Below, in pieces: positions 27,597 through 39,572 of a stretch of 64,000 nt of DNA. The notes under the pieces were generated by a model. It was not told the origin of the DNA. It worked only from the letters and a program-made list of their open reading frames with translations, and searched no databases. The translations under genes were made by a program, and so were the position numbers. The stretch comes from Catellatospora sp. TT07R-123. GTDB taxonomy: Bacteria; Actinomycetota; Actinomycetes; Mycobacteriales; Micromonosporaceae. How positions within the stretch are numbered: the first letter of the stretch is position 1; every line of letters starts with the position of its first letter. The stretch lies in the NCBI RefSeq assembly GCF_018327705.1, contig NZ_BNEM01000002.1:4030001-4094000 (forward strand), written 5' to 3'.

Positions 27597-28876
27597 CAAC
27601 GGGCGTCCCGCGTGGGCGGGGTGCGGCGCGGCACGGACGGCGGTTCGTCCTCATCGAGCTGGTCGAGGGCAGTCTGCTCGTCCAGGACGGTGTCCTGGAG
27701 CGTCGGCTCGGGCTGTTCGGGGCCCGCGAAGGCGGTGCCCCGCGCGTCGCCGTCGTGGCTGCCGCTGAACAGCCGGTCGTCGCCGTCGGCGGGGGCGGCC
27801 GCCTTCGCCGGGGTGGTGCGCGGCAGCCAGCGCCACGAGCCGGGCTGCGCGGTGGCGAGCTCGGCCCGGCGGCGCGGCAGGGCGTCGGGCTGGTGGTCGC
27901 GTACCCATGCGATCAGGTGCTCGCGCACCAGACAGCGCAGGTCCCACAGCCGGGGGGCGTCCCCGGCGCTGACCAGCGCGCGCAGCCGCACCAGGCCGCC
28001 GACCGCGTCGGTCACCTGGAGCACGCAGACCCGCCGGTCCCACAGGTCGCTGGTCTCGACGAGCCGCCGCAGCTCGTCGCGCAGCGGCTGCACCGGCGCG
28101 GTCCAGTCGACGTCGAACTCGACCGCCCCGAGCACCTCGGACTTGGTACGGGTCCAGTTCTGGTACGGCTTCGTGGTGAAGTACGACGTCGGCAGGATCA
28201 GCCGCCGGTCGTCCCAGATCTGGAGCACCACGTGGCTGAGCGTGATCTCCTCGACCCGGGCCCACTCGCCCTCGACCACCACCACGTCGTCGAGCCGGAT
28301 CGCGTCGCTGAACGCCAGTTGCAGCCCCGCGATGACGTTGCCGAGCACGCTCTGCGCGGCCAGCGCCGCCACGATGCCGATGATGCCGGCGGAGGCGAGG
28401 ACGCTGGCACCGATCGTCCTGACCTGCGGGAACGTCATCAGGACCACCCCGAGGGTGATCACCACGATGGCCGCGATGGTGACCCGGCGCAGCAGCAGGA
28501 TCTGGGTCCGCACCCGTCGCGCCTGCCGGTTGTCGGGCACGTCGATGCGGTATCGCACCTCGATCGCGTCCTCCAGCGCCAGCAGCACGGTGGCGACCAG
28601 CCAGGCTCCGGCCAGGATCACGCCGATACCCATGAGGTGCAGCAGCTCGGGCTTCATCTCGAAGTCGAACCACAGCGGGGTGGCCTGGAGCGCGATCCGC
28701 AGGGCCAGCATCGCCGCGAACACCTGGAACGCCCGGTGCGTGTGCGACGCCAGCTCCGCCATGATCACGGAGCGGCGGCCCAGGCGGACGACGACGCGGT
28801 GGATCACCGCCACGGCGAGCAGGGCCGCGAGCGGCGCGGCGAGGACTACGGCGAGGGGCCAGGGTACGTGCTGCAC
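27596..28876 (-). CDS. MscS-family mechanosensitive ion channel
   Basis: The 426-residue protein has several N-terminal membrane helices, then the pore-lining helix and beta domain typical of small-conductance mechanosensitive channels. ASAGIIGIVAALAAQSVLGNVIAGLQLAFSD is TM3 with the A/G-spaced surface, VVVVEGEWARVEEITLSHVVLQIWDDRRLILPT is the beta barrel, and a C-terminal alpha-beta domain follows. The extra C-terminal 60 residues are acidic and disordered. GTG 28876 follows GGAAGGAG, an excellent ribosome site, and a longer reading extends into hairpin D2. It probably protects against hypo-osmotic shock. Confidence 0.9.
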   Translation of the reverse strand: MQHVPWPLAVVLAAPLAALLAVAVIHRVVVRLGRRSVIMAELASHTHRAFQVFAAMLALRIALQATPLWFDFEMKPELLHLMGIGVILAGAWLVATVLLALEDAIEVRYRIDVPDNRQARRVRTQILLLRRVTIAAIVVITLGVVLMTFPQVRTIGASVLASAGIIGIVAALAAQSVLGNVIAGLQLAFSDAIRLDDVVVVEGEWARVEEITLSHVVLQIWDDRRLILPTSYFTTKPYQNWTRTKSEVLGAVEFDVDWTAPVQPLRDELRRLVETSDLWDRRVCVLQVTDAVGGLVRLRALVSAGDAPRLWDLRCLVREHLIAWVRDHQPDALPRRRAELATAQPGSWRWLPRTTPAKAAAPADGDDRLFSGSHDGDARGTAFAGPEQPEPTLQDTVLDEQTALDQLDEDEPPSVPRRTPPTRDAR

Positions 28877-28918
28877 GGCGGGCTCCTTCCCAGCCCAGCC
28901 TCGCGCAAACCCCGTCGC

Positions 28919-28963
28919 GAAGGGCACCTTCCGCCACATGCGGCGAGTGGAAGGCGCCCTTCT
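28919..28963 (-). terminator. Family D hairpin, copy D2
   Basis: GAAGGGCACCTTCC (28919-28932) and GGAAGGCGCCCTTCT (28949-28963) pair with one mismatch and an inner CGCC/GGCG dyad. It follows the M20 stop and precedes the MscS ribosome site, so it may terminate the M20 transcript. Confidence 0.55.
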
Positions 28964-28975
28964 TACGGCAAAGAA

Positions 28976-30226
28976 CTAGAAGGAGGGCGACGCCAGGGCG
29001 GCCAGGGCCGTGTGCACCATGGTGCGCACGCCGTAGCCGATGGCGCGCTCGTCAACGTCGAAGCGCGACTGGTGGATGTCGAGCACCTCGGTCGAGCCGG
29101 GCACGCCGGTGCCCAGGCGGATCATCGCACCGGGGATGTGCTCCAGGTAGAAGGCGAAGTCCTCGCCGCCCATGCTGACCTCGGCCTCGACGACGCGCTC
29201 GGCGCCCAGGGCCGCTCCGGCGGCGCCCGCGACGACGGCCGCGGCCATCCGGTCGTTGATCACCGGCGGCACGCCGCGGGTGTAGTTGATGTCCACGTTC
29301 GCCCCGGTCCCGGCCACCACGTCCCGGATGAGCTGGGTGACCAGCTCAGGCGCCTCGCGCCACGCGTCGCGGTTGAGCACCCGGATGGTGCCCTTGGCCG
29401 AGCCCTCGTTCGGGATCGCGTTGGACGCCTCGCCCGCGCGGATGGAGCCGAAGACCAGCGACAGCCCGGCGCGGGGGTCGACCCGGCGGCCCAGCAGCGC
29501 GGGCACCTCGGTGACGACCCGGCCCAGCGCGTACACGAGGTCGGCGGTCAGGTGGGGGCGGGCGGTGTGGCCGCCGCGGCCGCTCAGCTTGACCTCGACC
29601 ACGTCGCAGGCGGCGGTGAACGGGCCGGAGCGCACCCCGACCAGGCCGACCGGCAGCTGCGGCGCGCAGTGCAGCGCGTAGATCGCGGCGACGTCCTTCA
29701 GCGCCCCGGCGGAGATCATCTCGGGGGCACCCGAGCTGATCGACTCCTCGGCGGGCTGGAAGATCAGCCGGACCCGGCCGCCGATGCCGCCCTGCGCCTC
29801 CAGCTGCGCCAGCGCCAGACCGACGCCGAGCAGCACGGTGGTGTGCACGTCGTGGCCGCACGCGTGGGTCACGTTGGGCACGGTCGAGCGGTACGGCACG
29901 TCCTTGACGTCCGGCAGGGGCAGCGCGTCCAGGTCGGCGCGCAGCGCGATGACGCGGTCTCCCTCGCCGATGTCGCACATCACGCCGTTGCCCCGGGGCA
30001 GGAACTTCGGCTGCAACCCGGCCGCGGACAGTTCCCGGGCGACCAGAGCGGCGGTCTCGAACTCCTGGTGGGACAGCTCCGGGTGCGCGTGGATATGACG
30101 TCGTACGGCGATGAGGTCGGCTCCCCTGGCACCCAGCCAGCGGTCGAGCTGGCCCGGCAGCGGGTCGTCATCGGGCACGAACGACGTCAGTGAGCCGCCC
30201 TTCGGCAGCGTCAGCGCACTCGTCAC
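28976..30226 (-). CDS. M20-family metallo-amidohydrolase
   Basis: The 416-residue enzyme has the metal-binding signatures of M20D amidohydrolases: VRRHIHAHPELSHQEFETA, IALRADLDALPLPD, HACGHDVHTTVLLGVGLAL with the zinc His/Asp, FQPAEES and VEAEVSMGGEDFAFYLEHIPG. A central dimerisation domain holds LSGRGGHTARPHLTADLVYALG. This pattern is shared by hippurate hydrolase, IAA-amino-acid hydrolase and N-acyl-amino-acid deacetylases, so the exact N-acyl substrate is open. GTG 30226 begins TSALTLPKGG; the long upstream frame is non-coding. Confidence 0.9.
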   Translation of the reverse strand: MTSALTLPKGGSLTSFVPDDDPLPGQLDRWLGARGADLIAVRRHIHAHPELSHQEFETAALVARELSAAGLQPKFLPRGNGVMCDIGEGDRVIALRADLDALPLPDVKDVPYRSTVPNVTHACGHDVHTTVLLGVGLALAQLEAQGGIGGRVRLIFQPAEESISSGAPEMISAGALKDVAAIYALHCAPQLPVGLVGVRSGPFTAACDVVEVKLSGRGGHTARPHLTADLVYALGRVVTEVPALLGRRVDPRAGLSLVFGSIRAGEASNAIPNEGSAKGTIRVLNRDAWREAPELVTQLIRDVVAGTGANVDINYTRGVPPVINDRMAAAVVAGAAGAALGAERVVEAEVSMGGEDFAFYLEHIPGAMIRLGTGVPGSTEVLDIHQSRFDVDERAIGYGVRTMVHTALAALASPSF

Positions 30227-30238
30227 GGCAGATTCTCG

Positions 30239-30267
30239 ATCTCGGTCGATGGAAAAAACATCGTCAA
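30239..30267 (-). promoter_or_regulatory. Candidate promoter of the M20 gene
   Basis: On the minus strand TTGACG (30267-30262) and CGAGAT (30244-30239) are 17 bases apart. The predicted start of transcription lies only a few bases before the GTG at 30226, so the message would be nearly leaderless. Confidence 0.35.
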
Positions 30268-30520
30268 GCCTAGCCCGGGGACGGTAACTCTGCGCAACTA
30301 CGTTCTTGTAGCCAGCGGGTTGCTCAGAGTCACGTTCGCGCAGGTGGCGCCCGTTCCACACCCGGTACGGTGCCACAGCTGTATGCGTCCTCACCTCTAA
30401 CAACGGGTGACGACGCGCCCGGAAACGCACCGGAAGAGACTCACATCACCCGTGGTGAATCGGTCGGACGTCCGGTCCGGGGACGATGTACTTCTTACCT
30501 GCCGTTCATATTCGGCCGGT

Positions 30521-30562
30521 GTAACCCGACCGTGGTAATCCGACCGGGGTAACCCGATCGGT
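30521..30562. repeat. Three tandem 14-bp repeats in the M20 upstream region
   Basis: GTAACCCGACCGTG (30521), GTAATCCGACCGGG (30535) and GTAACCCGATCGGT (30549) follow one another without gaps. They lie in the 360-base spacer between the mutase stop and the M20 start, which otherwise holds no gene. Regularly spaced copies suggest an operator array rather than a simple repeat. Confidence 0.6.
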
Positions 30563-30586
30563 CAATGTCCGATTCGACGGTTTTCC

Positions 30587-32152
<1,566 letters not shown>

Positions 32153-32325
32153 ACGGCGATGTTAAGTGGACGCGGTGCCCGCGGGGGTGAGGGATTGCGC
32201 ACATCACGTACACCCTGCGTAATGCCATCGAGACTCGCTGCTGAATTTCGGGTGCAGTCCGCACCCTCGGCTTTCCCTTCCGCGCCGAGTCGTACAGGAT
32301 AGGAGTCGCGTGTGCTCCTCCCGAA

Positions 32326-34155
<1,830 letters not shown>

Positions 34156-34200
34156 CGGGTTTGTTCGGCAAACGGCCGGTCCGCGTGTTATGAAACACCG

Positions 34201-35889
34201 ATGACCGATCAGCTTGCCGAACGCGTCCGGACCTGGATCGCCGAGGACCCTGACCCCGACTCGCGCAAAGAGCTGCAACAGCTGCTCGACGCGCTGCCCG
34301 CGACCGAGGCCGAACTCGCCGACCGGTTCAGCGGCCCCCTCACCTTCGGCACCGCCGGGCTGCGCGGGCCGCTGCGGGCCGGGCCCAACGGCATGAACCT
34401 GGCCGTGGTGCGCCAGGCCGCCGCCGGGCTGTGCGCCTGGCTCAGCCGCCAGGAGCCGGGCGAACTGCTGGTCATCGGGTATGACGCCCGCCGCGGCTCG
34501 CGGGAGTTCGCCCGGGAGACCGCCCGGGTCGCCACCGGCGCCGGACTGCGCGCCGCCGTGCTCCCCCGCCCCCTGCCGACGCCCGTGCTGGCGTACGCCG
34601 TGCGCCGCCTGGGCGCGGTCGCGGGCGTGATGGTCACGGCCTCCCACAACCCGCCGCAGGACAACGGCTACAAGGTCTACCTCGGGCAGCGCCTCGGCGG
34701 TGCGGACGGCGCCGGGGCGCAGATCGTGCCCCCGGCCGACGCCGAGATCGAGGCGGCGATCCGCGCCGTCGGCCCGCTGTCGCAGGTGCCGCTCGGCCAT
34801 GACGGCGACGTGCTCGGCGAGGCCGTCGTCGAGCAGTACGTCACCGCCGCCGCGGGCGTGGTCAGCTCCGACGAGCCGAAGGAGCTGACGGTCGCGTACA
34901 CGCCGCTGCACGGTGTCGGCCACGCGGTGCTGCGGGCCGCGTTCGAGCGCGCCGGGTTCGACGCGCCGTTCGTCGTCGCCGCCCAGGCCGAACCCGACGG
35001 CGCGTTCCCGACCGTGGCGTTCCCGAACCCGGAGGAGCCCGGCGCGATGGACCTCGTGTACGCGCTGGCCCGCGACCGCAGCGCCGACATCGCGATCGCC
35101 AACGACCCCGACGCCGACCGGTGCGCGGTCGCCGTCCCGGTGCCCGGCGACAACGGCCGGGGCGCCAACGGCTGGCGCATGCTGCGCGGCGACGAGGTGG
35201 GCGTGCTGCTCGCCGACCACCTGATGCGGTCGGGGCGCGGCGGCACGTACGCCACCACGATCGTGTCGTCGTCGATGCTCAAGGCGATGGCGGACCGGCG
35301 CGGGCTCGGGTACGCCGAGACCCTGACCGGGTTCAAGTGGATCGCGCGAGCCGCGGCCGACCTCGGCTACGGCTACGAGGAGGCGCTGGGCTACTGCGTC
35401 GCCCCGGACCTGGTCCGCGACAAGGACGGCATCACCGCGGCGCTGCTCGTCGCGGAGCTGGCCGCCGGGCTGAAGGCGGAACTGCGTACGCTGCCCGACC
35501 GGCTCGACGAGCTGGCCGCCGAGTACGGCCTGCACGTCACCGACCAGCTCTCGGTGCGGGTGGACGACCTGGGCGAGATCCAGCAGATGATGGCGCACCT
35601 GCGCGCCAAGCTGCCCGCGTCGCTGCTGGACGAGCCGGTCACCTCGACCGAGGACCTGCTCGACGCCTCGGGCCCGCAGCGCTCCGACGTGGTGATCCTG
35701 CGGACCGAGACGGCCCGGGTGGTGGTGCGCCCGTCCGGCACCGAGCCGAAGCTGAAGGCGTACCTGGAGGTCGTCGAGCAGGTCGTGGACGGGGAGGTGG
35801 CCGCCGGGCGCGAGCGCGCGGCGGCGACGATCCGCGCGCTGCGTACCGAGGTCGCCGCCGCCCTCGGCATCTGGTCCGCCAACCCCTGA
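34201..35889 (+). CDS. Phosphohexomutase (phosphomannomutase/phosphoglucomutase family)
   Basis: The 562-residue enzyme has the four family motifs in order: active-site Ser in VTASHNPPQDNGYKVY, metal loop NDPDADRCAVAV, sugar loop YEEALGYCV, and phosphate loop RPSGTEPKLKAYLEV. The length fits the long actinobacterial/firmicute class annotated as phospho-sugar mutase, including enzymes that act on ribose-1- or deoxyribose-1-phosphate. In this window deoC, deoA and other nucleoside genes make pentose phosphate a plausible substrate (inference). ATG 34201 is the only good start. Confidence 0.9.
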   Translation: MTDQLAERVRTWIAEDPDPDSRKELQQLLDALPATEAELADRFSGPLTFGTAGLRGPLRAGPNGMNLAVVRQAAAGLCAWLSRQEPGELLVIGYDARRGSREFARETARVATGAGLRAAVLPRPLPTPVLAYAVRRLGAVAGVMVTASHNPPQDNGYKVYLGQRLGGADGAGAQIVPPADAEIEAAIRAVGPLSQVPLGHDGDVLGEAVVEQYVTAAAGVVSSDEPKELTVAYTPLHGVGHAVLRAAFERAGFDAPFVVAAQAEPDGAFPTVAFPNPEEPGAMDLVYALARDRSADIAIANDPDADRCAVAVPVPGDNGRGANGWRMLRGDEVGVLLADHLMRSGRGGTYATTIVSSSMLKAMADRRGLGYAETLTGFKWIARAAADLGYGYEEALGYCVAPDLVRDKDGITAALLVAELAAGLKAELRTLPDRLDELAAEYGLHVTDQLSVRVDDLGEIQQMMAHLRAKLPASLLDEPVTSTEDLLDASGPQRSDVVILRTETARVVVRPSGTEPKLKAYLEVVEQVVDGEVAAGRERAAATIRALRTEVAAALGIWSANP

Positions 35890-35910
35890 CGCGAGGTGAG
35901 GAACGGCGTT

Positions 35911-35984
35911 TTTTGATAGACGTTGGCCTATCACATCGACTGAACGAAGATCGTTCTCGATGAGATAGGCCAACGTCTATCAAA
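35911..35984. repeat. Long perfect palindrome E (MITE-like)
   Basis: The outer arms TTTTGATAGACGTTGGCCTATC (35911-35932) and their exact complement (35963-35984) match in 22 of 22 positions. The loop pairs further as CATCGA/TCGATG and GAACGA/TCGTTC, so almost all 74 bases form one hairpin. The composition is about 42 percent GC against 72 percent around it. It lies between two convergent stops (35889 and 36021). The A-run is at the 3-prime side, so it is not a classical terminator. Confidence 0.85.
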
Positions 35985-36020
35985 ACCGGCGGGGCTGGGC
36001 GCCGGGGTGGGGTGTGCCTG

Positions 36021-37850
36021 TTACGGCTGGGTGAGGGAGGTGACGGGCCAGACGGTGACGCCGCCGGTGTGCTCGCCGGGGCCCACCAGCTCGGTGATGA
36101 AGCGGCGGAACGTGTCGGCGCGGGGTTCGCCGTCGGCCAGGACCAGCGCTCCGGCGCGCCAGAAGCGCAGGTCGGCGAGCAGGCCGTCGCGCAGGCGGCC
36201 GGTCACCTTCGGGACCTTGGCGCCGTCGGCGATGCTCGACAGCAGCAGGTCGGTCGGGCGCGGGGGCGGGCCGAAATCGGCCGTGCCCGGCAGCCGGCCC
36301 GGCCCGATGAAGTAGCCGCCGGGGAAGGCGTACCGCTGGCCGGACTGGGCCCACCAGCGCATCCCCTCGCCGTGCCGGGAGCTGGTCACGGGCACGGTGA
36401 CCAGGGTGCGCCCGGGTGGGACATACCGCTGCCAGGTGCCCTCGGCGATGAAGGCCGGCACGGCCGGTCCCCGCGCGGTCAGCAGCGGCAGCGGCGCCAG
36501 CGGCAGCAGCGCGAGCACCACCAGCGCGGCACCGAGGCGGCGCGGCGCCAGGCCCCCGGCCCGCGGCGGCAGCGACTGCACCAGCTCGACGGTCAGCGCC
36601 AGCAGCGCGGCCAGCACCGGCAGCAGCACCAGCCCGAACCGGACCGGCACCACCGACTCCAGCAGCGGCAGCCGGCCCAGCGGGCGCCACAGGCCGGGCA
36701 GCGCGGTGCGCTCGCCGCCCGCGAACACCTGCTTGCCGAGCGCGAACATGGCGAAGACCGCACCGGTGGCCAGCAGCGCGCGCACCAGCACCCGGCTCCA
36801 CAGCCGCGCCACCACCGCCAGCGCCAGCAGCACCAGCAGCGGCCAGCCGAAGAAGGTGTTCTGCTCGGCGTCGTTGGGCGCCAGCACCTTGGTCAGGTCG
36901 GGGTTGCCGCCCAGGGACAGGCGCGGGAACGCCGTGAACGAGGCCAGGTCGGCGCTGAACGCCGACGCACCGGGCGGCAGGCCCCGGAAGCTCTCCGGGC
37001 CGAAGAACTGCCGCCACAGGGGGTACGCCAGCAGCACGCCGCCCACCCCGGCCGCCACCAGCGCGCCGCGCAGCACCGGCCGCCACCCGGCGCGGCGGGC
37101 GTCGGCGTCGCAGACCGCGTACGCCGCGAAGAAGATCGCGCAGCCCAGCGCCGTGTAGAGCAGCACCTCCTCGTTGACGAACGCCTGCGCCACCACGAGC
37201 AGGCCGAGGACGGCGCCGTTGCGCAGCGAGCGGCCGGGCTCGCGCAGCCGCAGCGCCGCGTGCACGAGCAGCGGCACCAGGAACTGGGCGGTCCAGTTGG
37301 GATGCCCGTTGGCCTGGCTGATCATGCCCGGCCCGAACCCGCACAGCGCCCCGCCGGCCGCGGCCGCGAGCGGGCTGGTGACCAGGTGGCGGCGGAGGAA
37401 CCAGTACCAGGCGGTCGCGGTCCCGGCCAGGCCCGCCACGACCAGGACGGTGAACGAGATCTGCGAGCCCCACAGCAGCGTGACCGGGGCCAGGGGCAGG
37501 CCGAGGCCGAGGATCACCGTGTTCGCCATCAGGTTCACGCCGTACGGCGCGTTCATGTCCATGGTGAGGAACGGGTCGGTGCCGTCGCGCAACACGCCGA
37601 CGGCGTGCTGGAGCACGAACTGGAAGAAGACGTGGTCCTGCTGGTTGGCGACCAGCAGCGCCCGCGACCCGTCCCGCCACAGCCCGGACGTCACGAACAT
37701 GGCCGTGACCAGGTATCCCGCCGCCACGATCAGCGCGGCCCGCAATCCGGCCCGGTCGAGGTGGCGGACCACGAACGCCCTGGTCCGGCGGTGCGGCGGT
37801 GCTGCCGGGCGGGGCTGGGCCTGCGTCGACTCCCGAATTTCGGTCTTCAC
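36021..37850 (-). CDS. Polytopic membrane protein, glycosyltransferase-C-like
   Basis: The 609-residue protein has about eleven membrane helices followed by a soluble C-terminal region of 160 residues. After TM1 the loop carries GTDPFLTMDMNAPYGVNLMAN, similar in style to the acidic loop of GT-C-type mannosyltransferases, though I cannot align it with a named family. The N-terminus has an Arg-rich start (PHRRTRAFVVRHLDRAGLRAALIVAAGYL). GTG 37850 is chosen; no RBS is clear. It is divergent from a methyltransferase gene across an AT-rich spacer. A cell-envelope polysaccharide role is inference. Confidence 0.75.
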   Translation of the reverse strand: MKTEIRESTQAQPRPAAPPHRRTRAFVVRHLDRAGLRAALIVAAGYLVTAMFVTSGLWRDGSRALLVANQQDHVFFQFVLQHAVGVLRDGTDPFLTMDMNAPYGVNLMANTVILGLGLPLAPVTLLWGSQISFTVLVVAGLAGTATAWYWFLRRHLVTSPLAAAAGGALCGFGPGMISQANGHPNWTAQFLVPLLVHAALRLREPGRSLRNGAVLGLLVVAQAFVNEEVLLYTALGCAIFFAAYAVCDADARRAGWRPVLRGALVAAGVGGVLLAYPLWRQFFGPESFRGLPPGASAFSADLASFTAFPRLSLGGNPDLTKVLAPNDAEQNTFFGWPLLVLLALAVVARLWSRVLVRALLATGAVFAMFALGKQVFAGGERTALPGLWRPLGRLPLLESVVPVRFGLVLLPVLAALLALTVELVQSLPPRAGGLAPRRLGAALVVLALLPLAPLPLLTARGPAVPAFIAEGTWQRYVPPGRTLVTVPVTSSRHGEGMRWWAQSGQRYAFPGGYFIGPGRLPGTADFGPPPRPTDLLLSSIADGAKVPKVTGRLRDGLLADLRFWRAGALVLADGEPRADTFRRFITELVGPGEHTGGVTVWPVTSLTQP

Positions 37851-37955
37851 GACGGTCGAATGTACGGCATTTATGTAATCTGTCCTGATTAGCCCTATAC
37901 AAAACGGACTAATGCGAATAGTTCTTTCCTTTGACGAGACCCGAGGACGCAGGTC
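37851..37955. promoter_or_regulatory. AT-rich divergent promoter region
   Basis: This 105-base spacer is visibly richer in A+T than either neighbour. It contains candidate boxes for both directions: TATACA near 37899 on the plus strand, and TTGTAT-N17-ATTACA on the minus strand. A GATTAG/CTAAT dyad spans its middle and could be an operator. The exact starts are not determinable by eye. Confidence 0.45.
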
Positions 37956-38684
37956 ATGACGTCGTACGCCACCGAGGTCCAGCTCAGCGGTGACCAGCAG
38001 ATCCAGGCGGCGGTGCTGGAGAGTCTCGCCGAGGCGGTCAACCACCGCCGCTGGTTCGCCGGATTCGCCGTGCCCTACCTCGGCGAGCATCCGATCGAGA
38101 TCGGCAGCGGGCTCGGCGACTACGCGTACGAGTGGCTGCCGCACGTCCAGCGGTTCACCGCCACCGAGGCCGATCCCGACCGGCTGGTCGAACTGAAGTC
38201 GCGGTACGCCGACGACCCCAGGGTCGAGACCCGGCAGATGCTGTTGCCCACCGACGAGCGCGCCGACCACACCGCCCTGGTCAGCTACAACGTGCTGGAG
38301 CACATCGAGGACGACGTCGAGGCGCTGCGCAGCATGGCCCGGCTGGTCCGCCCCGGCGCGCCGCTGGTGCTGGTGGTGCCCGCGTTCCCGATCGCGATGA
38401 GCCGGGTCGACATCGCCACCGGCCACTGGCGGCGGTACACCCGCCGGTCGCTGTCCGAGGTCGCGGTCGCCGCCGGGCTGTCGGTCGAGCGCACGCAGTA
38501 CGTCAACTCGCTCGGCTTCGTCTGCTACTTCCTGACCGCGCGCGTGCTCGGGATGGCCCCCCAGGGCGGCGCCATGATGCGGGTGTACGACTCCGTCGTC
38601 ACCCCGGTCACCCGCGCCCTCGAATCCCGCATCCGCCCCCCGTTCGGCCAGTCCGTCCTCGCCGTCCTCCGCCGCCCCGCCTAA
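37956..38684 (+). CDS. Class I SAM-dependent methyltransferase
   Basis: The 242-residue protein has SAM motif I in PIEIGSGLGDYAYEW, the acidic ribose-binding residue in FTATEADPDRL, motif IV-like LVSYNVLEHIEDDVEALR and motif V RLVRPGAPLVLVVPA. This is the Methyltransf_11/12 type. The C-terminus (MMRVYDSVVTPVTRALES) resembles sugar- or glycan-modifying enzymes encoded beside glycosyltransferases. ATG 37956 is preceded by GACGCAGG. It is divergent from the GT-C-like membrane protein, so the pair may serve the same glycan pathway. Confidence 0.85.
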   Translation: MTSYATEVQLSGDQQIQAAVLESLAEAVNHRRWFAGFAVPYLGEHPIEIGSGLGDYAYEWLPHVQRFTATEADPDRLVELKSRYADDPRVETRQMLLPTDERADHTALVSYNVLEHIEDDVEALRSMARLVRPGAPLVLVVPAFPIAMSRVDIATGHWRRYTRRSLSEVAVAAGLSVERTQYVNSLGFVCYFLTARVLGMAPQGGAMMRVYDSVVTPVTRALESRIRPPFGQSVLAVLRRPA

Positions 38685-38722
38685 CCCCACCCACCGCCAC
38701 CGGCCGCCCCCGCCCCCTACCC

Positions 38723-38878
38723 GTCGATCATGAACTTATGGCACGGTTCGACGGTGTGTCGCAGGCACAGCTTCCTGATCGTCTCCTGGACCGGCCACTG
38801 GCCTTCAGGCGATTTGTGTTGATCAGGAAGCTGTGCACGGGACACGCCGTCGAGCCGTGCCATAAGTTCATGATCGAC
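38723..38878. repeat. Nested inverted repeat B3 (two family-B copies around an inner palindrome)
   Basis: The outer arms (38723-38760 and 38841-38878) are family-B sequences in opposite orientation, matching in 36 of 38 positions. The inner arms GCACAGCTTCCTGATC (38765-38780) and its exact complement (38821-38836) enclose 40 bases. The 156-base structure fills most of the spacer 38685-38928 between convergent genes, where no gene is visible. Confidence 0.88.
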
Positions 38879-38928
38879 CCGGGGAGGGGGTCGGGGCGGC
38901 CGGGGCGGTGGGGTCGGGCCGGTGGGGG

Positions 38929-39561
38929 TTAGAAGCGGGGCATGCCGCCGAACTGGCGGTCGCCGGCGTCGCCCAGGCCGGGGACGATGAACATGTGCTC
39001 GTTGAGGTGGCTGTCGATGGAGGCGGTGATCAGGCGGACCGGGAGGCCGGCGCGGGCCAGGCGGTCGATGCCGGCGGGGGCGGCGAGGACGCAGAGGACC
39101 ACGATGTCGGTGCAGCCGCGGTCGGCCAGCAGGCGGCAGCAGTGCTCCAGCGAGCCGCCGGTGGCCAGCATCGGGTCCAGGACCAGCACCGGGATGCCGG
39201 TGAGGTCGGCGGGCAGCGACTCCATGTACGCGCGCGGCTCGAACGTGTGCTCGTCGCGGGCCAGGCCGACGAAGCCCATGGAGGACTCGGGCAGCAGGGC
39301 CAGGGCGGCGTCGGCCATGCCGAGACCCGCGCGCAGCACGGGCACGATCAGCGGCGGGTTGGCGATGCGCGTGCCGACCGCGGTGGCGACCGGGGTCTGC
39401 ACCTCGAAGGTCTCGGCGGCGAAGGTGCGGGATGCCTCATACGTCAGCATGGTCGTGAGCTCGTGCAACGCGGCCCGGAAGCTGGCCGAGTCGGTACGGG
39501 CGTCGCGCATGGCGGTGAGGCGGGACTGGGCCAGCGGGTGATCTACGACGAGTACGTCCAC
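38929..39561 (-). CDS. upp: Uracil phosphoribosyltransferase
   Basis: The 210-residue enzyme converts uracil and PRPP to UMP. The PRPP loop [16 protein letters not shown], the uracil-binding C-terminal [15 protein letters not shown] and the internal [15 protein letters not shown] are canonical, and the length is standard. GTG 39561 begins [15 protein letters not shown], the usual N-terminus. The glycosyltransferase gene on the same strand ends 11 bases upstream, so the two may share a transcript. It belongs to the nucleoside-salvage group dispersed over this window. Confidence 0.95.
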   Translation of the reverse strand: MDVLVVDHPLAQSRLTAMRDARTDSASFRAALHELTTMLTYEASRTFAAETFEVQTPVATAVGTRIANPPLIVPVLRAGLGMADAALALLPESSMGFVGLARDEHTFEPRAYMESLPADLTGIPVLVLDPMLATGGSLEHCCRLLADRGCTDIVVLCVLAAPAGIDRLARAGLPVRLITASIDSHLNEHMFIVPGLGDAGDRQFGGMPRF

Positions 39562-39572
39562 GAGCCATGAAG

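Noticed and set aside
35911-35984. Classical Rho-independent terminator
   Set aside because: In either direction the hairpin is preceded by a T-run and followed by an A-run, the reverse of the required polarity.
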